A stretch of DNA of 6,326 bases, from NCBI GenBank assembly GCA_027048265.1, contig JALTXS010000017.1:1-6326 (forward strand), given 5' to 3'. The stretch is from Desulfurococcales archaeon (GTDB taxonomy: Archaea > Thermoproteota > Thermoprotei_A > Sulfolobales > Fervidicoccaceae). Of the stretch, positions 1 to 4,647 are shown piece by piece; the stretch's first letter is position 1; each line of letters opens with the position of its first letter. The translations under genes were made by a program, and so were the position numbers. Under the pieces are notes generated by a model. It worked only from the letters and a program-made list of their open reading frames with translations. It did no database searches and was not told the origin of the DNA.

Positions 1-279
1 GAGGTCGGGGAAGATGTTGTCCGTCTGCGGCACGAAGCTCATTCCCTCCCGCGTCTTCTGCTCGGGGGGCATCGTGGTCACGTCTTTGCCAAGGAATATT
101 ATCTTCCCGCTGAAAAGCCTGGCGACCCCGTATATGGTCTTTATCAGGGTGCTCTTACCACTCCCGTTGGGGCCCACGAGGGCGACAATCTCCCCATCAC
201 CCAAAGTTATGGTAACCCCGTGTATGACCACGCTGTCCCGGTAGCCGCCCACAATATCCCTTGCCTCCAGAACAGTCAT
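1..279 (-). CDS. livF: Branched-chain amino acid-type ABC transporter ATP-binding protein LivF (N-terminal 93 residues, runs off the left edge)
   Basis: Cytoplasmic ATPase subunit that would pair with LivG to power import of hydrophobic amino acids or related solutes. Only the first 93 residues are inside the window. Visible features are an A-loop tyrosine near residue 13 (GGYRD), a complete Walker A motif GPNGSGKST at residues 36-44, and the Q-loop in FVPQTDNIFPDL with Gln85. The VPQ..NIFP.L form of the Q-loop region is typical of LivF and differs from the FQIPRLW form of LivG. The signature motif, Walker B and H-loop lie outside. The ATG at 279 is the first possible start because an in-frame TGA lies two codons upstream. 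It has a GGAGGTG ribosome site (288-294) 8 nt away. The gene follows livG by 45 nt with no obvious promoter between, so the two are probably cotranscribed. The LivF rather than LivG assignment rests on the motif style and gene order. Confidence 0.92.
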   Translation of the reverse strand, partial: MTVLEARDIVGGYRDSVVIHGVTITLGDGEIVALVGPNGSGKSTLIKTIYGVARLFSGKIIFLGKDVTTMPPEQKTREGMSFVPQTDNIFPDL

Positions 280-324
280 GTCTCAAACACCTCCATCTCT
301 ACGATGGCGAGGACCCTGGGTCCC

Positions 325-1089
325 CTAGCCCCCCAGGTACGCGTCGAGGACCCGGGGGTCCTTGGACACCTGCTCGGGGGTGCCCTCGGTGAGGACCCGG
401 CCCTCGTGCATAACTATTACCCTCTCAACGAAGTCGAAGAGCACCTCCAACCGGTGCTCAATGACGAAAATTGTAAGGCCCTCACGGTTAAGCCTCTCAA
501 TGTGCTCGAAAATCTCCCTAGCCAGCTTGGGAGCCACGCCCGCCGTGGGCTCGTCGAGGAGGAGTATGCGGGCCTTTCCCGTGAGGGCCCGGCTTATATC
601 AGTTAGCTTCATTTGACCCCCGCTAACACTGTTCGTGGTGTGAAGGGCCACGTGGGCGATGTTGAGCTTGGATAGAATACCCTCCAAGCCCCGGGAGAGC
701 CTCTCCTCCCAGGAGAGCCACCTCTTCCTGTGCAGGAGGGCTGATACAGGTGCCTCCCCCGCCTCGGGCCTACTGGCGGTGGCAGCGTTTTCCACAACCG
801 TCATTCCGTGCCAGAGGCGGGGTATCTGGAAGCCCCGTACCAGGCCCTTCTCGTAGAGCTTGTAGGGGGGGAGGCCCGTGACCCTCTCCCCGAAGAGGTA
901 GACCTCGCCCTTGTCAGGCTTGTAGATTCCCGAGATGACGTTGAAGAGCGTGCTCTTACCGCTCCCGTTGGGGCCGATTAGGCCCACGAACTCGCCCTCC
1001 TTTATACTCAGGGTCACGTTGTCTAGGGCCACGACGCCTCCGAACCTCTTGGTAACGCCCTCGACACGCAGTGCCTCGGTTTTGGGCAT
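325..1089 (-). CDS. livG: Branched-chain amino acid-type ABC transporter ATP-binding protein LivG
   Basis: Complete 254-residue ATPase subunit of a HAAT-family importer, the usual length for LivG. It shows Walker A GPNGSGKST at residues 39-47, the Q-loop in GFQIPRLWHGMTVVEN (Gln88), the ABC signature VSGGQ at 155-159, Walker B RILLLDE at 174-180 followed by PTAGVAP, and the H-loop in VIEHR (His212). The C-terminal DPRVLDAYLGG is the characteristic LivG tail. The reading frame stays open to a GTG at 1146, adding 19 residues. The ATG at 1089 is preferred because AGGAGGTG lies 5 nt before it and homology to the family begins there. The GTG would be correct only if the transcript is leaderless and starts near 1146. 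It lies 190 bp downstream of the receptor gene and 45 nt upstream of livF, and has its own TATA-like element near 1170. Confidence 0.95.
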   Translation of the reverse strand: MPKTEALRVEGVTKRFGGVVALDNVTLSIKEGEFVGLIGPNGSGKSTLFNVISGIYKPDKGEVYLFGERVTGLPPYKLYEKGLVRGFQIPRLWHGMTVVENAATASRPEAGEAPVSALLHRKRWLSWEERLSRGLEGILSKLNIAHVALHTTNSVSGGQMKLTDISRALTGKARILLLDEPTAGVAPKLAREIFEHIERLNREGLTIFVIEHRLEVLFDFVERVIVMHEGRVLTEGTPEQVSKDPRVLDAYLGG

Positions 1090-1094
1090 AGAAG

Positions 1095-1102
1095 CACCTC
1101 CT
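1095..1102 (-). promoter_or_regulatory. Ribosome binding site that decides the livG start
   Basis: The minus strand reads AGGAGGTG, a near-perfect complement of the archaeal 16S 3' end, with 5 nt (CTTCT) before the ATG at 1089. This argues for the shorter 254-residue LivG over the 273-residue GTG-started reading. Confidence 0.85.
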
Positions 1103-1152
1103 GAACACATACTATACGGGCGTGTGTATGAGCGCACGGGTGGCACGTGGGT

Positions 1153-1177
1153 TATTATAAGGCCTTTTTATTAAAAG
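1153..1177 (-). promoter_or_regulatory. Candidate TATA box(es) for livG-livF
   Basis: Two overlapping AT elements are present on the minus strand. CTTTTAAT (1170-1177) resembles the crenarchaeal box A and is preceded by the purine-rich GTAAG. CTTATAAT (1154-1161) lies further downstream. Counting about 25 nt from each centre predicts transcript starts near 1148 or 1132, giving a leader of about 40-60 nt ahead of the ribosome site. Which element is used cannot be told by eye. An internal promoter here would let the ATPases be transcribed separately from the receptor gene. Confidence 0.5.
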
Positions 1178-1206
1178 CTTACCGCGACACGGGGGATTCC
1201 TCATGT

Positions 1207-1249
1207 AAAAATACTACAATAAAACAGGGTTTGAAGGGTATGCAAAAAA
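1207..1249 (-). terminator. U-rich termination region after the receptor gene
   Basis: Within 75 nt of the receptor stop codon the minus strand carries TTTTTT (1244-1249), then TTTT (1221-1224), then TTTTT (1207-1211), with no stable hairpin. Archaeal RNA polymerase terminates at such U-tracts without needing a stem. The tracts probably attenuate, rather than fully stop, transcription into livG. Confidence 0.45.
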
Positions 1250-1279
1250 CAGGATTATATGGAAAGGGCTCGTCCTATT

Positions 1280-2680
1280 TTACTCGTACCAGGTTATCTG
1301 GCCCGTGGCGGAGTCGATGATTCCCACGACCTTGAACTTGTACTCGCCGTTCTCCTCAACCACCGTTGAGAGGTCGTAGGCGGCGAAGGCCGCGTCACCG
1401 TTCTGGTCGAGAACCTTATGGCCGGTGGCTCCCATATAGCGGAACGCGACCTGCGGGAGTATCTGTTTCACGGCCTCGCCGTCGTATTTGCCCGCAGCGA
1501 CTACGCTTAGCATGGCCACCCATGCAGCGTCATAGGCGTAGTAGGCGTAGGGGGTGGGGCTCTCGCCGTACTTTTGCTGGTAGGCTTGCTCGAAGTGCTC
1601 TGTAACGGGGTTCCTGGCGATGCTGGGGGTGGTTACGAGGAAGTTTACGCTCATGAGGAAGTCTGCGATCTCCTTCGGGGCATCGGGTGGGAGGAAGGTG
1701 TTCCTCTTCATGCTGTCGGGGCCGAACCACCTGACCTTACCGAGGACTGGGTCCCTGCTGGCGTGCTCGAGGATGTTGGTGCCGTCGGTGTCGAAGGCTA
1801 TTATCAGCACCGCCGTCTTCTCGTCGGCGCCGAACTTGGAAACTTCGGTGCTTAGCTGGTTGACCTCGTTGGCGTAGTCGGGCAGGTTGGGCTGGTAGGT
1901 GATGACGCTTACCTGGCCGCCCATGTTCTTAAAGTTCTCTTCCACAAGGTTTGCCAGTCCCCTGCCGTAGTCGTCGTCCCTGGCTATTATGACGAGCTTC
2001 TCGTATCCCATGCCCTTTATCAGCTTGGCCAGGGCTGGGCCCTGGGCGGTGTCGGGTGGGGGCATCCTGAACACGTAGTCATCGGGTAGGGCGGCTGCCT
2101 TGCCCGTGCTGCTGGGGCTGATTATGACGATTTTCTTCTCGTTGGCGATGGGCATGACGGCCTTGGTCTCGCTGGTGCTCAGGGGACCGACTACGACCTT
2201 TATGCCGAGGCCCGCGAACCTGTTAAGGACGTTAACGGCACCCTCGGGCTTGCTACCGGTGTCCTCGTGGATTGGCTTGAACCTGAACGGGGCGCCCACC
2301 TGCTCGAGGAAGCTGTTGAACTCCTCGATGGCCAGCATGGCGCCGTTTAGCCTCCGGGGACCGTCTACGCTGTAGCCTCCGCTAACCGCTATGGCGAGTC
2401 CAATGGGGATCTCGCCCGAGAGCCCGCCTCCCTGACCGGCTCCTGCCACTGTTTGGGTCACGGTCTGTGTTATTGTCTGGGTCACCGTCTGGGCGGGCGC
2501 TGCTCCGCCGCTTCCCCCCTGGGCGGTCACGGTCTGCGTTACGGTCTTCTCCTGGGTGACGGTCTGCGTTACGGTTTCCGTTACTGTTTCACCACCGCCC
2601 TTAAAGGCCGCGGCTCCTATCGCAAGGCCTATGATAAGGGCGACTATTGCGAGGATTGCACCCTCTTTTCCAACTGCCAT
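1280..2680 (-). CDS. ABC transporter substrate-binding protein, LivK/type-1 periplasmic-binding-fold family, membrane-anchored with Thr-rich stalk
   Basis: A 466-residue receptor that captures solute outside the cell for the LivG/LivF importer encoded next to it. Residues 1-7 are polar and charged, and about 8-26 form one hydrophobic segment. There is no lipobox cysteine, so it is not a bacterial-type lipoprotein. E6-G7-A8-I9 directly before the hydrophobic stretch fits the archaeal pilin-like (class III) signal pattern. Residues 31-79 are a Thr/Val/Gln stalk of TVTQ/TVTE units broken by a Gly/Ala segment (54-64). The ligand-binding part starts near residue 88. It shows family hallmarks: IPIGLAIAVSGGYSVDG, VVGPLSTSETKAVMPIANE and IISPSSTGKA in lobe 1, RDDDYGRGLANLVEENF in the hinge and lobe 2 region, and YAYDAAWVAMLSV near residue 383. 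The ATG at 2680 has GAGGTG (2689-2694) 8 nt upstream. Ligand identity is not readable from sequence: branched-chain amino acids are the default, with other amino acids or amides possible. Confidence 0.93.
   Translation of the reverse strand: MAVGKEGAILAIVALIIGLAIGAAAFKGGGETVTETVTQTVTQEKTVTQTVTAQGGSGGAAPAQTVTQTITQTVTQTVAGAGQGGGLSGEIPIGLAIAVSGGYSVDGPRRLNGAMLAIEEFNSFLEQVGAPFRFKPIHEDTGSKPEGAVNVLNRFAGLGIKVVVGPLSTSETKAVMPIANEKKIVIISPSSTGKAAALPDDYVFRMPPPDTAQGPALAKLIKGMGYEKLVIIARDDDYGRGLANLVEENFKNMGGQVSVITYQPNLPDYANEVNQLSTEVSKFGADEKTAVLIIAFDTDGTNILEHASRDPVLGKVRWFGPDSMKRNTFLPPDAPKEIADFLMSVNFLVTTPSIARNPVTEHFEQAYQQKYGESPTPYAYYAYDAAWVAMLSVVAAGKYDGEAVKQILPQVAFRYMGATGHKVLDQNGDAAFAAYDLSTVVEENGEYKFKVVGIIDSATGQITWYE
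2444..2590 (-). repeat. Coding repeat: TVTQ/TVTE units forming the receptor stalk
   Basis: Residues 31-79 of the receptor are built from short units of TVTQ, TVTE and TITQ. They form two blocks (about residues 31-53 and 65-79) separated by a Gly/Ala/Ser-rich spacer. At the DNA level the units are degenerate 12-mers based on ACNGTNACNCAG. Alternating Thr suggests an extended, probably O-glycosylated spacer holding the binding domain away from the membrane through the S-layer. The repeat number could vary between strains. Confidence 0.85.
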
Positions 2681-2722
2681 ACAACTTGCACCTCTTTTAC
2701 AATGTTTTTCTTCCCGTGAAAG

Positions 2723-2740
2723 GACCCCCTACTGGGGGTC
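2723..2740 (-). promoter_or_regulatory. Perfect GC-rich hairpin or dyad in the receptor gene leader
   Basis: GACCCCC (2723-2729), a 4-nt loop, and GGGGGTC (2734-2740) form a perfect 7-bp inverted repeat. It lies between the predicted transcript start (about 2755) and the ribosome site (2689-2694). It is not followed by a U-tract, so it is unlikely to be a terminator. An mRNA-stabilising stem or a protein operator are the plausible roles. Confidence 0.6.
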
Positions 2741-2776
2741 ACAAGTCAGCAGGATAATGTCATGGGAGGGTTTTTA

Positions 2777-2784
2777 TTTAAAAA
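2777..2784 (-). promoter_or_regulatory. Strong TATA box for the receptor gene
   Basis: The minus strand reads TTTTTAAA inside GGTAATTTTTAAATAAAAA, preceded by a purine/A-rich BRE-like GGTAA. This is a very good match to the crenarchaeal BRE-TATA arrangement. Transcription should begin about 25 nt downstream, near 2755, giving a leader of about 75 nt. Confidence 0.7.
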
Positions 2785-2879
2785 TTACCTATGCCATAGA
2801 CGCTCTCATTCGAGAACTCCTAAGCAGTCCATGAGACCCAAGTGTATTACCATCTTAAAACAGCCATGAAAACTGGGGG

Positions 2880-3800
2880 CTAGTCCCGGCTCTTCTCCCA
2901 GAGCACTCCTGAGGCCTCTATCACCAGCTTGGCCACGAGGGCACTCGTTGCATAGCCCCTGTCAACCAGGGGGTTGTGCTCGACAATGTCCATGGCCACG
3001 AGGCTTTTCTCCGAGATCAGCCTCCCCAGGAGGAGAACCAGCTCCTGGGGCGAGAGGCCTAGGGGCTCAGGGGTCCCCACCCCAGGAGCGTAGGCGGGGT
3101 CGAGGACGTCCACGTCCACGCTGATGTACACGGACTCGTGGTCCCTTAGGAACCCCAGGAGCCTGTGCGTGGTCTCCCTGAGGCCGAACTGCCACACGTG
3201 CCTCGCGGAAACAATCCTGAGCCCCTGGTCCCGGGCGAGTCTATCCTCCTCCTCGCTGAGGGCCCTGGTCCCCACCAGCACGAGGCTCTCAGGCTCCAGG
3301 TGGTCAAGCAGCCTTCTCATCACGGTCGCGTGGTTGAGCCGAGACCCCAGGTACTCGTCCCTCAGGTCCCCGTGGGCGTCGAAGACTACGAGGGCGGCTC
3401 CCGTTTTCCTGAGGAGCCCGAGGGCCGCGTGGGTGAGGGTGTGCTCCCCGCCCAGTACGATGGGCACCCGCCTCTCGCCCAGGGCCAAGGCTTCCAGGGC
3501 CTGCGATAGCCGGCCCAGGCTCTCGCTCAGGTCCCCCGGCACTATCGCTATGTCCCCCTCGTCGTAGACCAGCGACTCGGGCAGGGGCTTGTCGAGGTAG
3601 TAGGAGAACCACTCGAGGCTCTCTGAGACCCTCCGGACAGCGTCGGGGGCCATTCTGGTTCCGGGGAGGAAGCTCCCCGTCTCGTCTAGGGGGAAGCCCA
3701 GGATGCTAACCCGGGTCTCGTCACGCGGGGGCCGGGCTCCTGCGAAGGGGGCTCTTGGAACGAGCCATAGCTCCCAGGGCGTCTCACTAGACATGCCCAT
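2880..3800 (-). CDS. speB: Agmatinase-family ureohydrolase (arginase/agmatinase superfamily)
   Basis: A cytoplasmic binuclear-manganese hydrolase of 306 residues, most likely converting agmatine to putrescine and urea. Archaeal relatives may act on aminopropylagmatine instead, in polyamine synthesis. All metal ligands are visible: His120 in GGEHTLT, Asp141, His143 and Asp145 in DAHGDLRDEY, and Asp229 and Asp231 in SVDVDVLDPAYAPG. The N-terminal GFPLDETGSFLPGTRMAPDAVR (about 35-56) and SLEWFSYYL (61-69) are agmatinase-like. The conserved acid is in DIVEHNP (Glu274). One deviation is GVGTPEPLGLS (240-250), where the family usually has GG. Start: the ATG at 3800 has the purine run AAGGGGG only 2 nt upstream. 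The second ATG at 3794, two codons in, has an 8-nt spacing and may be the true start. It lies 68 nt downstream of rpoP with a TATA-like element at the end of that gene. Guanidine or other ureohydrolase activities cannot be excluded. Confidence 0.92.
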   Translation of the reverse strand: MGMSSETPWELWLVPRAPFAGARPPRDETRVSILGFPLDETGSFLPGTRMAPDAVRRVSESLEWFSYYLDKPLPESLVYDEGDIAIVPGDLSESLGRLSQALEALALGERRVPIVLGGEHTLTHAALGLLRKTGAALVVFDAHGDLRDEYLGSRLNHATVMRRLLDHLEPESLVLVGTRALSEEEDRLARDQGLRIVSARHVWQFGLRETTHRLLGFLRDHESVYISVDVDVLDPAYAPGVGTPEPLGLSPQELVLLLGRLISEKSLVAMDIVEHNPLVDRGYATSALVAKLVIEASGVLWEKSRD

Positions 3801-3818
3801 GGCCCCCTTGTGAGAAGA

Positions 3819-3837
3819 TACGCGAGAACGACGCGTA
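3819..3837. promoter_or_regulatory. Dyad TACGCG-N7-CGCGTA upstream of the agmatinase gene
   Basis: Perfect 6-bp inverted arms (3819-3824 and 3832-3837) are separated by 7 bp, with half-site centres 13 bp apart. The dyad lies between the predicted TATA element (3868-3875) and the start codon at 3800, around or just after the expected transcript start. It is a candidate repressor operator; as RNA it would be a modest stem. Confidence 0.4.
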
Positions 3838-3867
3838 GGCTTTAGTGTCTTTGTTGCCTAGCGAGGT

Positions 3868-3875
3868 ATTATATG
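3868..3875 (-). promoter_or_regulatory. Candidate TATA box for the agmatinase gene
   Basis: The minus strand reads CATATAAT within GGCCATATAATACC, overlapping the last codons of rpoP. The expected transcript start is near 3847, about 45 nt before the start codon. No strong U-tract separates rpoP from this gene, so readthrough from rpoP is also possible. Confidence 0.4.
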
Positions 3876-4057
3876 GCCTTTACCTCCTTGACCCTAGGGC
3901 TCCGGGTCTTGTAGAGTATCCTGCCCCCGCAGTACACGCACCTGACCCCGTGGAGGAGGGCCAGGTCACGTGGAGTCAGCTCTCTACCGCATTTTGCACA
4001 AACGTATACTATCTCCTCCTCCCTGCGGGCTGGCTCCATCTCCATTCCCATGCCCAT
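3869..4057 (-). CDS. rpoP: DNA-directed RNA polymerase subunit P (Rpo12/RpoP)
   Basis: A small zinc-binding core subunit of archaeal RNA polymerase, orthologous to eukaryotic Rpb12, which helps assemble the Rpo3-Rpo10-Rpo11-Rpo12 platform. The 62 residues contain the complete family pattern: YVCAKCGRE with Cys20 and Cys23, then GVRCVYCGGRILYKTR with Cys40 and Cys43, then a basic tail ending RVKEVKAI. Subunit P is usually about 45-50 residues. The extra N-terminal MGMGMEMEPARR is not conserved sequence. Four ATGs at residues 1, 3, 5 and 7 compete as start. GGAGG (4062-4066) sits 4 nt from the first and 10 nt from the second, so either is plausible. It has its own TATA box at 4109-4116 and so is expressed separately from the membrane protein gene upstream. 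Confidence 0.94.
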   Translation of the reverse strand: MGMGMEMEPARREEEIVYVCAKCGRELTPRDLALLHGVRCVYCGGRILYKTRSPRVKEVKAI

Positions 4058-4073
4058 CCAACCTCCGCGTTAA

Positions 4074-4093
4074 CAATGGTGTTTCAATGGTGT
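4074..4093. repeat. Tandem 9-bp direct repeat in the rpoP leader
   Basis: CAATGGTGT occurs at 4074-4082 and again at 4085-4093, with a spacer of TT and a period of 11 bp, about one DNA helical turn. It sits between the rpoP TATA box and its ribosome site, at the predicted transcript start (about 4088). Helical phasing would place both copies on the same DNA face, as for a cooperative regulator. A chance duplication is also possible. Confidence 0.5.
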
Positions 4094-4108
4094 ATGGGAG
4101 CGTGGGGT

Positions 4109-4116
4109 GTTATAAA
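4109..4116 (-). promoter_or_regulatory. TATA box for rpoP
   Basis: The minus strand reads TTTATAAC within ATTGTTTATAACACC, a good archaeal TATA box in the 82-nt gap between the membrane protein stop and rpoP. The transcript start is expected near 4088, giving a leader of about 30 nt with the GGAGG site. Confidence 0.6.
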
Positions 4117-4139
4117 CAATACCTATCCCCTGTCATGTG

Positions 4140-4493
4140 TCAGGCCCGTTTGCCCAGGAGCCTTAGGGGGAGGAGGGATGCGGCGAGAATGACTATGAGT
4201 AGGGGAAGATGCTGCAAGGCCAGGGGCGCGAACCCTGTCAGGGGGTCCCATATGCTGTTGGAGACACGACCAGCGTTGAAGGCTCCCACAACAGCGAGTG
4301 CCAGGAGGGCTCTCCTCGAGTCCCTGTGGACGCCCCAGAGCAGGAGGGCGTAGACTAGTGCGAATATGATGTTCTCCGCCACTATGGGGCGGGGTATGGG
4401 GGCCACAATGTTGATGCCCAGGTAACCCAGGACCAGGAGCGCCAACAGGGCCTCCAGCAAGGGTTTTTCCCAATGTCCGGGCAATCCATGCAC
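4140..4493 (-). CDS. Small four-helix membrane protein of unknown function
   Basis: I do not recognise this 117-residue protein. It has four hydrophobic segments, at about residues 12-31, 36-55, 60-76 and 90-112. The basic loop HRDSRR lies between helices 2 and 3, and the C-terminal tail RLLGKRA is basic. By the positive-inside rule both ends face the cytoplasm. Helix boundaries carry possibly conserved polar features: PIPRPIVAEN before helix 2, and NAGRVSNSIWDPLTG between helices 3 and 4. Start is uncertain. The GTG at 4493 gives MHGLPGHWEK but has no room for a ribosome site. The TTG at 4484, four codons in, has AGGGTG 8 nt upstream and is a good alternative. The frame is preferred over the overlapping ones because it alone gives a coherent hydrophobic pattern. 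No operon partner is evident; rpoP downstream has its own promoter. It could be a conserved crenarchaeal hypothetical. Confidence 0.72.
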   Translation of the reverse strand: MHGLPGHWEKPLLEALLALLVLGYLGINIVAPIPRPIVAENIIFALVYALLLWGVHRDSRRALLALAVVGAFNAGRVSNSIWDPLTGFAPLALQHLPLLIVILAASLLPLRLLGKRA

Positions 4494-4559
4494 ACCCTAG
4501 AACGTGGTCGGCGGGTCAGGTATTGCAGGCCGACGCGCCTATAGGGATTACGCCATTAC

Positions 4560-4570
4560 ATGTTAACATA
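4560..4570. promoter_or_regulatory. ATGTTAACATA palindromic element between the HMG-CoA reductase and membrane protein genes
   Basis: The perfect 10-bp palindrome ATGTTAACAT (4560-4569) plus one more base is identical to the core of the 16-bp palindrome at 6105-6120. It lies about 70 bp upstream of the membrane protein gene and about 80 bp downstream of the HMG-CoA reductase stop. It is a possible binding site for a shared regulator. Confidence 0.35.
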
Positions 4571-4578
4571 GACGCGTG

Positions 4579-4641
4579 GAAAAAGAAATTGCACGTCCCC
4601 GCTCCCCATGCCAAACACCACATGGGGGATTGTGGGAAAAA
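4579..4641 (-). terminator. Likely transcription end of the HMG-CoA reductase gene
   Basis: On the minus strand, TTTTT (4637-4641) lies 7 nt after the stop codon. A perfect 7-bp stem with a 10-nt loop follows (CCCCATG at 4604-4610 with CATGGGG at 4621-4627). Then comes a second pyrimidine run, TTTCTTTTTCC (4578-4588). U-tracts of this kind end archaeal transcripts; the stem may protect the 3' end. Confidence 0.5.
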
Positions 4642-4647
4642 GGAGGG

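Noticed and set aside
1090..1146. N-terminal extension of LivG from a GTG at 1146
   Set aside because: The 19 extra residues are not family sequence, and a strong AGGAGGTG sits 5 nt before the internal ATG at 1089. A leaderless transcript could rescue it, but this is less likely.
3124..3567. Plus-strand frames of 114-147 residues inside the agmatinase gene
   Set aside because: They are Ser/Arg/Pro-rich shadows of a gene with a complete set of metal-binding motifs.
4123..4473. A 116-residue minus-strand frame overlapping the membrane protein gene
   Set aside because: It is low-complexity Pro/Gly/His sequence; the overlapping frame gives four clear transmembrane helices.
4494..4647. A tRNA or other structured RNA in the gap after the HMG-CoA reductase gene
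   Set aside because: No cloverleaf, T-loop or C/D-box pair could be found; only a short terminator-like stem and a small palindrome are present.
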